Source: Halorubrum sp. JWXQ-INN 858
Lineage (GTDB): Archaea > Halobacteriota > Halobacteria > Halobacteriales > Haloferacaceae
Direction of reading: 5' to 3'
Assembly (NCBI RefSeq): GCF_009806985.1
Contig: NZ_WUAX01000006.1
Location: forward strand, 184,184-248,183
DNA: 64,000 nucleotides
A program made the position numbers and the translations under genes. Shown piece by piece: positions 1-8,842 of this stretch (position 1 is the first letter of the stretch; each line of letters begins with the position of its first letter). The notes under the pieces are model-generated. The model was not told the origin of the DNA, did not search any database, and saw only the letters and a list, made by a program, of their open reading frames with translations.

Positions 1-1013
1 AGAAACCCGGAGAGGTAGTGGCCGGTCGCGCGCGACTCCGCGTCCGCGAACAGGTCCCCGAGCGCCCCCTCCGCGACCCCGGAGTCGAGCACCGTGACGT
101 CCGGGGCGGCGAACACTCGGAGCTCGGCGTCGCTCTCGCGGTCCGTCCACCGGAGGGCCGCCCGCGCGACCGCCCGGTTCGGGCTGGTGACGCCCGGGGG
201 GTACTGCAGCAGGGCGTTGGCGTTCGCGCGGGTGTAGTAGACGACCGATTCGATCGGGACGTCGCCGCGGTTCCGCACCGTCAGATCGCGCGCGAGCGTC
301 TCGGTGCCGGGCACGACCGCGATCCGCTCGGTCGCGGTCAGGGAGCGTCCGACGACACGCCCGTCGTCGCCGTCGCCGTCGCTCGAGCCCCGGCGCGTCG
401 CGGTCACGACGAGCGCCCCCGCCCCGGTGTCGGGCTCCACTTCGTGGTCGTACGGGGCCGACCAGAGCCACTCGACCCCGGCGTCGCCCTCGGCGGGACC
501 GTCGCGTCCGCGGGTCGGATCACGGGTCGGACCGTGCTCGGATGTCGGTTCGGACGTCAGTTCGGACGACGACGGCTCCCCGGTCGCGTCGGCGAACCGG
601 ACGCCGAAGAACGCGCCCTCGCGCGGCCGGGCACCCTTCAGGCGGTCCTCCTCGTCGTGGACGTGGTACGGCACTTGGTTCGTGAATCCGGTGTGGGGCG
701 CGAACAGCGCGGAGACCCGGCCGCGTTCGGTGACGCCCGCACAGAGGCCGTCGGCGGGCGTCGACACCGCGCCGGCCTCCGCGCGCACCTTCTGGAAGTC
801 GTTCATCGCGTTCGGGTCGAACAGCGCCCGGTAGAGCCCCAACGGGACCTCCTTCAGGAACGACCGGTTGTGCCACCAGTTCCGCGGGCGGGGGCGCGCG
901 AGCACCGCGAGGGTCCGGCTCGCCATCCCGAGGTTCCGGAAGTCGACCCGCCGGAGGTGACGGAGTCGGCGTCGGAACCGCCGTCTGTGAGGCTCGAGGC
1001 GCACGTCGATCAT
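1..1013 (-). CDS. Partial GH15-like (glucoamylase-type) protein, N-terminal part
   Basis: An open frame on the minus strand starts at ATG 1013 (MIDVRLEPHRR) and runs off the left edge without a stop, so about 337 N-terminal residues are visible. After a basic start there is a stretch with PADGLCAGVTERGRVSALF and PHTGFTNQVPYH, then a beta-rich region with VVYYTRANANALLQYPPG. This resembles the N-terminal beta-sandwich domain that precedes the catalytic barrel in prokaryotic GH15 glucoamylase or trehalase-like enzymes, where a 'GxV...F.P..G..N' pattern is common. The catalytic barrel lies outside the window, so the activity cannot be checked. Other frames over this region are long only because the DNA is GC-rich. 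Family assignment is tentative; that the frame is a real gene is more certain. Confidence 0.5.
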   Translation of the reverse strand, partial: MIDVRLEPHRRRFRRRLRHLRRVDFRNLGMASRTLAVLARPRPRNWWHNRSFLKEVPLGLYRALFDPNAMNDFQKVRAEAGAVSTPADGLCAGVTERGRVSALFAPHTGFTNQVPYHVHDEEDRLKGARPREGAFFGVRFADATGEPSSSELTSEPTSEHGPTRDPTRGRDGPAEGDAGVEWLWSAPYDHEVEPDTGAGALVVTATRRGSSDGDGDDGRVVGRSLTATERIAVVPGTETLARDLTVRNRGDVPIESVVYYTRANANALLQYPPGVTSPNRAVARAALRWTDRESDAELRVFAAPDVTVLDSGVAEGALGDLFADAESRATGHYLSGF

Positions 1014-1082
1014 GGCTCACCTACGGCCGCGACGACACAAACGTTCGCTGGTCGTCTGGCCGCCGGCCGACTGCCCGATCGA

Positions 1083-1997
1083 TCACCACCGGGGCATCCG
1101 CCGGAACAACAGCCCCGTGGCCAGAACGATCCCGAGCAGTACGAGGACCCCGACGACCTCCTCCAGCCCGAGCGCGCCCGGCTCCTCGACGGGGTCGCCC
1201 CCGTCGGAGTCCGGCCCGGCGGCCGCATCGTCCGCGGCGTCTCCGTCCGCGGCGTCTCCGCCGGTGGTTCCGTCGTTCAGACCCCCGTCAGCGTCGCTTT
1301 CGGGGTCATTCTCGAGGTCGGTGTCCAGCCCGTCCCCGTCGTCGTCGAGAGCGAGCCGGGTGGCGTCGTCGGTCGAGTCGGTTTCGCTCCCGGCGTCGTC
1401 CCCGTCACCACCACCGGCGTCGTCCCCGTCACCGTCGTCGGCCGCGGCGGCGTCGACCGCGGGATCGTCGGTCGGGTACGGGTCCGATTCGCGTTCGTCG
1501 GCGGGCAGCGCGTGGACGGAAACCGTTCCGGAGAGCCGGTCGCCCGCCACGACCTCGGCGACGCGGGTGTCGACCGCGACGCCGACGGGGACCCGGTCGT
1601 GGTCAGGTGTCAGGCGGACCGGTTCCCCCGCGCTCGCGGCCGAGTGGCCGTCGATCGTGAACGTCACGGCCCCCTTGAACTCGCCGTGGTCGATCCAGAC
1701 GTCGGCGTACGCGTCGCCGTCGTACGTGACGTAAAAGAGCGGGTCGACGGCGGTCAGCGCGTTGACGTTGACCCCGTCGGCGTCGAGGTACGGGTTGTCC
1801 CCGGTGACGTCGATCACCAGTTCGCCGTCGCCGTCGAGGTAGGTGTAGTCGTTGTCAGGCGCGGGCTGGAGCGCGACGCGGTCGTCGATCCGGTCCGCGG
1901 GCTGGTCGAACACCGTCGCGCCCGTGGAGACGAGCAGGAGGGCGACGGCGACGGCGGCAAGCGCGAGCAGGATCGACGGTGAACCACGGGACTGCAT
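1083..1997 (-). CDS. Membrane-anchored surface protein with acidic stalk
   Basis: A 304-residue protein. The chosen start is ATG 1997 (MQSRGSPSILLALAAVAVAL), because it gives a clean N-terminal hydrophobic signal or anchor segment at about residues 8 to 26; longer upstream frames have no such logic. An exported beta-rich domain follows to about residue 165. Then comes a long Asp/Gly/Ala linker that includes a calcium-type run (DDDGDGLDTDLENDPESDAD). The C-terminus is one membrane helix (VVGVLVLLGIVLATGLLF) ending in basic RRMPRW. This is the architecture of a haloarchaeal cell-surface protein on a stalk. It lies downstream of and parallel to two DUF1102-type exported proteins, and its own N-terminal domain (YLDGDGELVIDV, YLDADGVNVNAL) has the same beta-strand style, so the three probably act together at the cell surface. 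Confidence 0.7.
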   Translation of the reverse strand: MQSRGSPSILLALAAVAVALLLVSTGATVFDQPADRIDDRVALQPAPDNDYTYLDGDGELVIDVTGDNPYLDADGVNVNALTAVDPLFYVTYDGDAYADVWIDHGEFKGAVTFTIDGHSAASAGEPVRLTPDHDRVPVGVAVDTRVAEVVAGDRLSGTVSVHALPADERESDPYPTDDPAVDAAAADDGDGDDAGGGDGDDAGSETDSTDDATRLALDDDGDGLDTDLENDPESDADGGLNDGTTGGDAADGDAADDAAAGPDSDGGDPVEEPGALGLEEVVGVLVLLGIVLATGLLFRRMPRW

Positions 1998-2091
1998 CAA
2001 CGACGTCGACGACCCCCGACTACCAAAGTACGCGGTCCTCGTTGGGGCGATGAGGAAGGGGAGAACGGTGGTAGCGAGCGTGATCCGGGAG

Positions 2092-2733
2092 TCACGCGCC
2101 GTCGTCAAGCCGTCGAGCGACGATCGAAAGCGACCCGTCCATGCTTCCCGGCTCCGGATGCGCTCCGATGTCGAACACCAAGGCGACGTGGAACCGATCG
2201 GCCGGAGCCATCGGGAGTCGCCACGTGTTCGCCAACGAGTCGCCGGACCCGATCTTCGCGACCGTTGGCCCGTGATCGATGTCCGGGGACCACGTGAGAA
2301 CGAACAGACAGACGTCCTCCGGGACTGGACCGAGCTCGAAGTCGATCTCGACGGCGCGGGGGTCCGTACTCTGGTTCCGGACGGAGAACAGCGGGTAGTC
2401 GAGGTCGGAAAGCTCGACCGCTTCCGCCTCGAGGTCCTCGATCGTGAGCCGATCGGGTTGGTCCACTCGTCCGCCGAGCCAGTATTCGGACCGCCTATTG
2501 AACCCCTCGTTGTCGCCACGAGCGACGTCGATCCCGAACACGCCGTCCGAATCGAGATATGCCGAATCGACCCGACTGCCGGGTACCAATCCGACCCCGC
2601 CCGTCGCGTCGGTGACGACCTCGATCGTCGACGACCGTTCGGCGGTCGCCTGGCTGAACGCCCCCGTGGCGGTGAACGTGCTCCCTGCGACCCCGACTCC
2701 GGCGAGAGAGAGGACGAGTTCTCTACGGTTCAT
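2092..2733 (-). CDS. DUF1102-type exported protein (TasA/camelysin-like signal)
   Basis: A 213-residue protein starting at ATG 2733 (MNRRELVLSLAGVGVAGS). The N-terminus has an RR pair and a hydrophobic core, then TGAFSQATAERSSTIEV. This TGAFSQ junction is shared with the next gene and resembles SipW-type signal peptides of TasA or camelysin-like proteins. The mature part has YLDSDGVFGIDV and EYWLGGRV, matching in position IDESTGELTIDL and YYLGG of the neighbour at 2773, so the two are paralogues. Haloarchaeal proteins of this type are usually annotated DUF1102. Their function is not established; a role as a secreted matrix or filament subunit is an inference from the resemblance to TasA. It is 39 bases downstream of its paralogue and probably co-transcribed. 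Confidence 0.7.
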   Translation of the reverse strand: MNRRELVLSLAGVGVAGSTFTATGAFSQATAERSSTIEVVTDATGGVGLVPGSRVDSAYLDSDGVFGIDVARGDNEGFNRRSEYWLGGRVDQPDRLTIEDLEAEAVELSDLDYPLFSVRNQSTDPRAVEIDFELGPVPEDVCLFVLTWSPDIDHGPTVAKIGSGDSLANTWRLPMAPADRFHVALVFDIGAHPEPGSMDGSLSIVARRLDDGA

Positions 2734-2772
2734 GATACCTTCATAAAAGCGTTGATCGTTGGGACCGAGGGA

Positions 2773-3483
2773 TTACTCCAGAGCCGGCTCCGAGGGCTCT
2801 TCCGGCTCGAACTCGGGACGCTGTGCGTAGGATTCAACCGTGATCTGCGCCTTGACAGAGCCGTCGTCCGAGCCGGATTCGAGCACCATGACCAGGTTGT
2901 ACTGGTGGCCGGGGGTCAGGTTGAGGCCGGTTCCGCTCGCGGTCGGGTTGTCGTTGTCCACGATGAGGGCGGAACCGCTCGTCTCGACGTCACCGTACTG
3001 GTAGCCGAGTGCACCCATCTTGAAGTCGTCGGGGGCTTCGAGGAGTTCGATCGTGATCCGCGTCCGTCGTTCTTCCGTCGACTGGTTCTTGATCGAGAAC
3101 AGGGGTCGGTCGGAGAGGTCCTCCTCGCCGAAGTTTTCGGGATCGATACCTTCCTCCCAGTGGTATCCGTCCTGCCCGTTGTTCCAGGAGAGGGTTTCCT
3201 TGGTCCCGCCGAGGTAGTACGTCGAGTTCGGGTTCATCCCTTCGGCACCGTCGCCGAGACCCTTGTCGAGGTCGATCGTGAGCTCGCCCGTGGACTCGTC
3301 GATGTACGCGACGTCGGTGTCGCCGGGAATCAGTCCCACGGCACCGGCGTCGTCACCGCTCGCCACCTCGACGCTCACTTGCCGGTCGGGGACCGTCGCC
3401 TGGCTGAACGCACCAGTACCCACCGCGGCCGCGCTTCCCGTTGCCAATGCACCCATTCCGATCACGAATTTGCGTCGTTCCAT
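2773..3483 (-). CDS. DUF1102 domain protein with twin-arginine signal
   Basis: A 236-residue protein. ATG 3483 (MERRKFVIGMGALATG) is preferred over a GTG four codons upstream because it places the twin-arginine motif ERRKFVIG at the extreme N-terminus. The hydrophobic segment ends in GTGAFSQATVPDR, the expected processing region. The mature domain carries VGLIPGDTDVAYIDES, STYYLGG and FSIKNQSTEERRTRITIEL, which match the paralogue at 2092, and ends in a short Glu/Pro tail. It is the first gene of the three-gene surface-protein group, and 430 bases upstream hold no gene. Export and family are fairly secure; the biological role is unknown. Confidence 0.75.
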   Translation of the reverse strand: MERRKFVIGMGALATGSAAAVGTGAFSQATVPDRQVSVEVASGDDAGAVGLIPGDTDVAYIDESTGELTIDLDKGLGDGAEGMNPNSTYYLGGTKETLSWNNGQDGYHWEEGIDPENFGEEDLSDRPLFSIKNQSTEERRTRITIELLEAPDDFKMGALGYQYGDVETSGSALIVDNDNPTASGTGLNLTPGHQYNLVMVLESGSDDGSVKAQITVESYAQRPEFEPEEPSEPALE

Positions 3484-3913
3484 GGTTTCTGTCACCTGTG
3501 TTCGTGCCCCCCCGACCCGGACATCCGGGCCGGAAGCGCTCGATTACCTCCTTGGGCGGACCGGTATTCGTTATGAGTCGCTCGGCGGACCGACGAGCGG
3601 ATCCGGTAGGACGACGAGCGGTTCCCGCGGCGTCGACGACCGACGCCATCCGTTGGTTCAGGCACCGCTTGATGCGCTCCAGGACGTTCCGGACCGACGG
3701 TAACCACCGACTACGAGCCGCTGCCATCCCCTGTAACCGGCTCAACGATCCCCTGAACGACGACGAGGGGCCCCGGATGCTGTCAGCCCTCAAGAAATTA
3801 CTCCTTAACTATCCAACCTCTTTATGCGAGTCTCCCGCACATGATGCACTCGAACGCGACCCGCTACGGACCTGGGGAGGACCGACGGTCGCGGACACGA
3901 GGTGCCCACACAC
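3484..3913. other. Intergenic region between divergent genes
   Basis: No gene is supported in these 430 bases; the open frames across them have no family features. The region must hold the promoters of the DUF1102 group (minus) and the regulator at 3914 (plus). A perfect short inverted repeat, cccgga-ca-tccggg, lies at 3516 to 3529, about 35 bases upstream of the DUF1102 start. An AT-rich TATA-like stretch (cctctttatgcg) lies near 3815 to 3828. Confidence 0.5.
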
Positions 3914-4522
3914 ATGCTCTCTACCGCAACGACCACCGACCGGGGGAGACGGAACGCCGACGCCGGCGAGTCGGCCGACGCCGATCTCTCGGAGGACGAC
4001 GTCTTCGAAGTGCTCTCGAACCGCCGCCGCCGATACGTGATCCACGCGCTCAAACGCGCCGAGGAGCCGCTCGACGTCTCCGATCTCTCGACGCACGTCA
4101 CCGCGTGGGAGCTCGACGTCGACCCCGGCGACGTCCAATACGAGGACCGGCGGAACGTTCACAGCACCCTCCGACGAACGCACCTGCCGAAACTGGAGGA
4201 GAAGAACGTCGTCACCGTCGACGAGGAGACCAAGCTCGTGGCGCCGACGGACACGTTACAGGACCTCGAGATCTACGTCGAGGTGCTCCGCGAGAAGGAG
4301 ATCCCGTGGAGCCTGTACTACGTCGGGCTCGCCGGGATCGTCTGTGCGGTCCTGCTCGCCGTGGGGATCGGCGTGCCCGGTCTCGGCGCGCTCACCGCGC
4401 TGCACGTCGGCGTCTTCGCCGTCACGGCCTTCGGCGTCTCCGCCGTCGTTCATCACCTCATCGGACAGCGAACTCGGTTGGGGAGCACGGAGAAGCCGCC
4501 CGAGCTCCGCTCCCGGGAGTAG
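3914..4522 (+). CDS. DUF7344-type winged-helix membrane regulator
   Basis: A 202-residue protein; ATG 3914 is chosen over an in-frame GTG at 3902. The N-terminal half (EDDVFEVLSNRRRRYVIHAL, then DVSDLSTHVTAWE and NVHSTLRRTHLPKLEEKNVV) is the winged-helix domain common in haloarchaeal DUF7344 proteins. The linker TDTLQDLEIYVEVLREKEIP is followed by two predicted membrane helices (about residues 140 to 180). The pattern suggests a membrane-tethered DNA-binding regulator. It sits divergently from the surface-protein group at 1083 to 3483, so control of that group is possible but not shown. Confidence 0.7.
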   Translation: MLSTATTTDRGRRNADAGESADADLSEDDVFEVLSNRRRRYVIHALKRAEEPLDVSDLSTHVTAWELDVDPGDVQYEDRRNVHSTLRRTHLPKLEEKNVVTVDEETKLVAPTDTLQDLEIYVEVLREKEIPWSLYYVGLAGIVCAVLLAVGIGVPGLGALTALHVGVFAVTAFGVSAVVHHLIGQRTRLGSTEKPPELRSRE

Positions 4523-4628
4523 GGCCCCACCGATCCCGACAGGGAGGACTGACCCCGAACGCGGACGCGAACGGTCGGGACTCCACGCTACCGTGTAGTT
4601 GAAGTCCGCCGCAGGGAAAGCCGGTGGT

Positions 4629-5927
4629 ATGCAACCGGGAGATCGCGTCCGCGTCGACCGCGGGGACGTCACGAACGAGGGCGTCCTCCTGCCCTCGACC
4701 ACGCACGACCACCTCGTCGTCAAGCTCGACGGCGGCTACAACGTCGGCTTCGACCGCGCGGCGGCCGACGTCGAGGTGTTGGAGTCCGGCGCGCGCGACG
4801 TCGACACCGGCGAGAACGGCGACGATGCCGTCTCCGAGATCACCTTCGACGAGGAGCTGCCGACGATATCGCTCATCTCGACCGGCGGAACGATCGCGTC
4901 GACCGTCGACTACCGCACCGGCGCGGTGACCGCCCAGTTCGACGCCGAGGACGTCCTCCGGGCGGTGCCAGACCTCGCGGGACGCGCGAACTACCGCGGG
5001 CGGGTCGTCGCGAACATCCTCTCGGAGAACATGGACCCGACGATCTGGCGGGACCTCGCCGCGGCGGTCGAGGCGGAGATCGAGGCCGGCGCGGACGGCG
5101 TCGTCGTGATGCACGGCACGGACACGATGCAGTACTCCGCGGCCGCGCTCGCGTTCACGCTGGACTCGCCGGTCCCGGTCGTGTTCACCGGGAGCCAGCG
5201 CTCGGCCGACCGCCCCTCCTCGGACAACGTGATGAACGCCGTCTGCGCCGTCGAGGCCGCGAAGGCGGACCACGCCGAGACGCTCGTCTGCATGCACGCG
5301 ACCACCTCCGACGACGTCTGCGCGCTTCACCGCGGGACCCGCGTCCGAAAGAACCACACGTCCCGTCGCGACGCGTTCGAGACGGTCGGCGCGAAGCCGC
5401 TCGGCGTGGTCGACTACGCAGCCGCGAGCGAGGCAGGCGCGAGCGAGGCGGACGCGGACGACGACGTCTCCGAGGGGGCGATCACGTGGAACCGCGAGCC
5501 GGCCCCGCGGGGGGAGGCAGCGCTCGCGACCGCGCTCGATCTCGAACGGGACGTCGAGCTCGTCAAGTTCACCCCGGGGATGGACCCCGCGGCCTGGGAC
5601 TACCTCGACGGGAAGTCGGGCGTCGTGATCGAGGGGACGGGACTCGGCCACGTCCACACCGACCTGATCCCCCGGATCGAGGCGCTCGTCGACGCGGGCA
5701 CGACCGTCGTCATGACGAGCCAGTGTCTGGAAGGGCGGGTGTGTGACCGCGTGTACGACACCGGTCGCGACCTGCTCGACGCCGGCGTCGTCGAGGCCGG
5801 CGACACCCTGCCGGGGACCGCGAAGGTGAAACTCATGTGGGCGCTCGCGAACACGACCGACGCCGCGAAGGCGATGCGACGGGACCTCGCGGGGGAGCTG
5901 ACCGCGGAGTCCCAACCGTGGCGGTGA
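4629..5927 (+). CDS. gatD: Glutamyl-tRNA(Gln) amidotransferase subunit D
   Basis: A 432-residue protein of normal length for archaeal GatD, the asparaginase-like subunit that with GatE converts Glu-tRNA(Gln) to Gln-tRNA(Gln). Residues 1 to about 75 form the small N-terminal barrel typical of GatD. The asparaginase-type domain follows with TGGTIAS near residue 85 (nucleophile Thr), MHGTDTMQYSA near 161 (second catalytic Thr-Asp pair), a Lys in KFTPGMDP near 313 and SQCLEGRV near 365. The GatD-specific N-terminal domain separates it from plain L-asparaginase. The partner gatE is not in the window, which is usual in archaea. Start ATG 4629 (MQPGDRVRVD) is clear. Confidence 0.95.
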   Translation: MQPGDRVRVDRGDVTNEGVLLPSTTHDHLVVKLDGGYNVGFDRAAADVEVLESGARDVDTGENGDDAVSEITFDEELPTISLISTGGTIASTVDYRTGAVTAQFDAEDVLRAVPDLAGRANYRGRVVANILSENMDPTIWRDLAAAVEAEIEAGADGVVVMHGTDTMQYSAAALAFTLDSPVPVVFTGSQRSADRPSSDNVMNAVCAVEAAKADHAETLVCMHATTSDDVCALHRGTRVRKNHTSRRDAFETVGAKPLGVVDYAAASEAGASEADADDDVSEGAITWNREPAPRGEAALATALDLERDVELVKFTPGMDPAAWDYLDGKSGVVIEGTGLGHVHTDLIPRIEALVDAGTTVVMTSQCLEGRVCDRVYDTGRDLLDAGVVEAGDTLPGTAKVKLMWALANTTDAAKAMRRDLAGELTAESQPWR

Positions 5928-6015
5928 CCGGACGCCGATCGGCGGCGGGCGGGGTCACGGTGGGCCGGGCCGCGGCGGGCCGAGCGATGACCCGCGTTGC
6001 GGGGGGCGACCGGCG

Positions 6016-7128
6016 ATGACCCGCGTCACGATCCGACCGGCGCGGCTCGCGGACGCCGACCCCGTCGCCGCGTTCACGCGGGACACGTGGGGCGAGAGCC
6101 ACGAGGACTACATCCCGCGGGTCTTCCCCGAGTGGGTCCGTGCGGACGGGGACGACCGGCGGACGCTGGTCGCGACGCTGTCGCGTGCGGCCGCTGACGA
6201 GGCCGCTCCCGACGGGGTCGACCCGGAAACCCTCGTCGAGGGCGACGGGACCGGCGCGGCCGCGGCCGGGGAGCCGGAGGCGGTCGTCGGCTGCGTCCAA
6301 GGGGTGCTGCTCTCGGAGTGGGAGGCGTGGGGACAGGGGATCCGCGTGAACCCCGACGCCCGCGGACTCGGCGTCGGCACGCTGCTCACCGAGGCGATGC
6401 TGGCGTGGGCCCGGTCGGCCGGCGCGACCGTCTGCCGAAACATGGTGTTCTCGTGGAACGTCGCCGGCCTCGGACAGTCGCGGACGACGGGCTTCGAGCC
6501 GGTCACCGAGTTCCGGTTCGCGCAGCCGGAACCGGCTGCCGACGACGAGTCCGGTTCCGGGTCGTCGTCCGGGACCGCCAGGGGCGCGTCGGGCGGTACC
6601 GTGGTCGACGAGCCCGACCCGAACGCCGCGTGGGCGTTCTGGCAGGGAAGCGACGCGCGCGATCACCTTCGGGGGCTCGCGCTCGACCCGGCGGAGTCGT
6701 GGGCGTGCTCGGCGCTCACCCGCGACCGGCTGGCCGCGGCCGCGGCGGCGGGCCGGCTGCTCGTCGTCCGCAACGGCGCGGTCGCCGGCGTCGCCGTCCA
6801 CAGTCGGGTCGCGGAGAACGAGTCGACCGCGGCGTCCGGCGACCGCACGTCGGTGTACGGCGTCGCCGCGTGGCGCGACGACGCGGCGGCTGGAACGCTC
6901 TACGACGCGATCGCGACCGACGCCGCCGAGCGCGACGCCGACGCCGCACGCGTGTTGATCCCCGAGACGCCCGCACACGTCAGCGACACCGCGGCGAACC
7001 GCGTCGCCGTCGCGGCGGAGCCCGACTTCGTGATGAGCGCGGACCTGACGGATCCGAACGTCGGTGCTGGCGGCGAGATCGTCGATGGCGGTGTTCGCGG
7101 CGGGGGCGGCGGCCCCGACAACGACTGA
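6016..7128 (+). CDS. GNAT-family N-acetyltransferase
   Basis: A 370-residue protein. The first half is a GNAT acetyltransferase domain: VTIRPARLADADPVAAF at the N-terminus, and the acetyl-CoA loop region GIRVNPDARGLGVGTLLTEA at about residues 111 to 130. A low-complexity Ser/Gly linker near residues 175 to 195 separates a second half that looks like a degenerate or divergent GNAT-type fold (LLVVRNGAVAGVAVHSRVAE) without a clear acetyl-CoA loop. The length is about twice a single GNAT domain. The substrate is unknown. It starts 88 bases after gatD, but nothing indicates a shared function. Confidence 0.75.
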   Translation: MTRVTIRPARLADADPVAAFTRDTWGESHEDYIPRVFPEWVRADGDDRRTLVATLSRAAADEAAPDGVDPETLVEGDGTGAAAAGEPEAVVGCVQGVLLSEWEAWGQGIRVNPDARGLGVGTLLTEAMLAWARSAGATVCRNMVFSWNVAGLGQSRTTGFEPVTEFRFAQPEPAADDESGSGSSSGTARGASGGTVVDEPDPNAAWAFWQGSDARDHLRGLALDPAESWACSALTRDRLAAAAAAGRLLVVRNGAVAGVAVHSRVAENESTAASGDRTSVYGVAAWRDDAAAGTLYDAIATDAAERDADAARVLIPETPAHVSDTAANRVAVAAEPDFVMSADLTDPNVGAGGEIVDGGVRGGGGGPDND

Positions 7129-7201
7129 GTCCGCGCGGGTGAACCCGCCACGGCGAGAGATAGCCCCCTCTCCGACGCGAGATCCTCGACTCGCCACGTC
7201 C

Positions 7202-7345
7202 CGAGCCGCTACGCCTCGAACCGCCACACCCGAGCCGCTACGCCTCGAACCGCCACACCCGAGCCGCTACGCCTCGAACCGCCACACCCGAGCCGCTACG
7301 CCTCGAACCGCCACACCCGAGCCGCTACGCCCCGAACCGCCACGC
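7202..7345. repeat. Tandem array, 29-base unit, about 5 copies
   Basis: The motif gagccgctacg starts at 7203, 7232, 7261, 7290 and 7319, an exact 29-base period. The copies are nearly identical; the last one has cgccccgaa in place of cgcctcgaa. There are no unique spacers, so it is not a CRISPR. It ends right before a TATA-like tcttttaag (7346 to 7354) that serves the small membrane-protein gene at 7375. Confidence 0.95.
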
Positions 7346-7374
7346 TCTTTTAAGCCGGTCCCCCATTCGGCCGC

Positions 7375-7602
7375 ATGGACCCGGTTCTCGCCCAGTTCGA
7401 GACGTTCCGGTCGTTCCTCTACTACGGGGCGATATACGGGATCGTGCTCGCGGTCGCCGTCTGGATCTATCGCGACGCGAAGGCTCGCGGCAGCGACCGC
7501 GCGCTCGCCTGGTTCCTCGCCACCCTCGTGTTCACGATCCTCCCGGTCCTGTTATACATGTACCTCCACCGCGACGTCGGCCCCGTGGACGGCGAGCGGT
7601 AG
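7375..7602 (+). CDS. Small two-helix membrane protein
   Basis: A 75-residue protein. There are two hydrophobic helices at about residues 15 to 32 and 46 to 63, joined by a basic cytoplasmic-type loop IYRDAKARGSDRAL and ending in YLHRDVGPVDGER. Small proteins with this RDAKARG loop are common in haloarchaea and have no known function. A TATA-like tcttttaag lies about 25 bases upstream, so the transcript is probably leaderless. Confidence 0.7.
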   Translation: MDPVLAQFETFRSFLYYGAIYGIVLAVAVWIYRDAKARGSDRALAWFLATLVFTILPVLLYMYLHRDVGPVDGER

Positions 7603-7710
7603 CCCCTCGACGTCGACGTCGCGTTCCGACGTGATCTGTGCAGACGCGGGACGTGACCTGCAACGACCGAGACCAGCACGGATAAACGGACGCCGGCCCG
7701 AACACCGGGC

Positions 7711-8736
7711 ATGACCGACCCGGATCCATCCTCGTCCGACCCGGACCCCGCCCCATCGCTCGCGGACGGCGACGCGCCCGCCCTCCCCGCTGGCTCGGAC
7801 GCGCTCGACGCGGTTCGCGAGGCCCTCGTCGAGTGGTACGAGGCGGACCACCGCGACTTCCCGTGGCGACGGACCGACGACCCCTACGCGGTCCTCGTCA
7901 GCGAGGTGATGAGCCAACAGACCCAGCTCGACCGGGTCGTCCCCGCGTGGGAGGCGTTCCTCGAGGAGTGGCCCACGACCGCGGCGCTCGCGGCCGCCGA
8001 CCGCGGCGACGTCGTCGCCTTCTGGTCGCGCCACTCGCTCGGCTACAACAACCGCGCGAAGTACCTCCACGAGGCCGCGACGCAGGTCGAAACCGACTAC
8101 GACGGGACGTTCCCGGAGACGCCCGCGGAGCTCCAGGAGCTGATGGGCGTCGGCCCTTACACCGGCAACGCGGTGGCGTCGTTCGCGTTCAACGCGGGCG
8201 ACGCGGTGGTCGACACCAACGTGAAGCGGGTCCTCCACCGCGCGTTCGACACCCCCGACGACGACGCGGCGTTCGAACGGGTCGCTTCACACGTCATGCC
8301 GCCCGGCGAGTCGCGCGTCTGGAACAACGCGGTCATGGAGCTCGGCGGCGTCGCCTGCGGCACCACTCCCCGGTGCGACGAGGCGGGCTGCCCGTGGCGC
8401 GAGTGGTGCCACGCCTACGAGACGGGCGATTTCACCGCGCCGGACGTGCCCACCCAACCGAGCTTCGAGGGGTCGCGCCGACAGATGCGCGGGCGCGTGG
8501 TCCGCACGCTCGGCGAGTTCGACGAGCTGTCGCTGGACGAGCTCGGGCCCCGCGTCCGCGTCGACTACGCGCCGGGCGGCGAGTACGGGCGGGAGTGGCT
8601 GCGGGGGCTCGTCGACGATCTCGCCGACGACGGACTGCTCACGGTCGAGCGGGCGGGTGGGGACGGCGAAGAGGACGTTGGCGGTGCGGACGGAGATCCC
8701 GGCGTGGCCGGAGTTCAAGTGCGGTTACGCGAGTAG
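7711..8736 (+). CDS. mutY: A/G-specific adenine glycosylase (MutY family)
   Basis: A 341-residue DNA repair enzyme that removes adenine mispaired with 8-oxoguanine. An acidic leader of about 35 residues is followed by the HhH-GPD domain: SEVMSQQTQLDRV (catalytic Glu of MutY), then the helix-hairpin-helix LMGVGPYTGNAVASFAF and VVDTNVKRVLHR with the catalytic Asp. The four iron-sulfur cysteines are in CGTTPRCDEAGCPWREWC. The C-terminal part (TQPSFEGSRRQMRGRVVR and on) is a winged-helix-like region in place of the bacterial NUDIX-type domain. The integrated element begins about 107 bases after its stop codon. Confidence 0.92.
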   Translation: MTDPDPSSSDPDPAPSLADGDAPALPAGSDALDAVREALVEWYEADHRDFPWRRTDDPYAVLVSEVMSQQTQLDRVVPAWEAFLEEWPTTAALAAADRGDVVAFWSRHSLGYNNRAKYLHEAATQVETDYDGTFPETPAELQELMGVGPYTGNAVASFAFNAGDAVVDTNVKRVLHRAFDTPDDDAAFERVASHVMPPGESRVWNNAVMELGGVACGTTPRCDEAGCPWREWCHAYETGDFTAPDVPTQPSFEGSRRQMRGRVVRTLGEFDELSLDELGPRVRVDYAPGGEYGREWLRGLVDDLADDGLLTVERAGGDGEEDVGGADGDPGVAGVQVRLRE

Positions 8737-8842
8737 GTCTGCGGTGCGTCGTCGGGGCGTCCCAGATAAGGTACCGGTCGGGTGGGGCTGATCGGGTGGG
8801 GACTGAGCGAGTGGGGGGCTGCTCGGGCGGGTTCAGCGACCG

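Noticed and set aside
18..1982. Long plus-strand open frame (654 codons)
   Set aside because: It is Arg/Gly/Pro/Val-rich with no domain and lies opposite a GH15-like and a surface-protein gene; long empty frames are expected in such GC-rich DNA.
1852..3576. Plus-strand open frame of 574 codons across the DUF1102 genes
   Set aside because: It is the antisense shadow of two clear exported proteins with signal peptides.
4458..5915. Minus-strand open frame opposite gatD
   Set aside because: Arg/Val-rich shadow; gatD on the other strand has all family motifs.
7202..7345. CRISPR array
   Set aside because: The 29-base units touch each other with no unique spacers; the same holds for the 32- and 27-base arrays at 33687, 38209 and 42647, and no cas gene is present.
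8737..8842. tRNA gene as the integration target
   Set aside because: No cloverleaf is readable here or at 24600 to 24700; the duplicated end is the tfs coding sequence.
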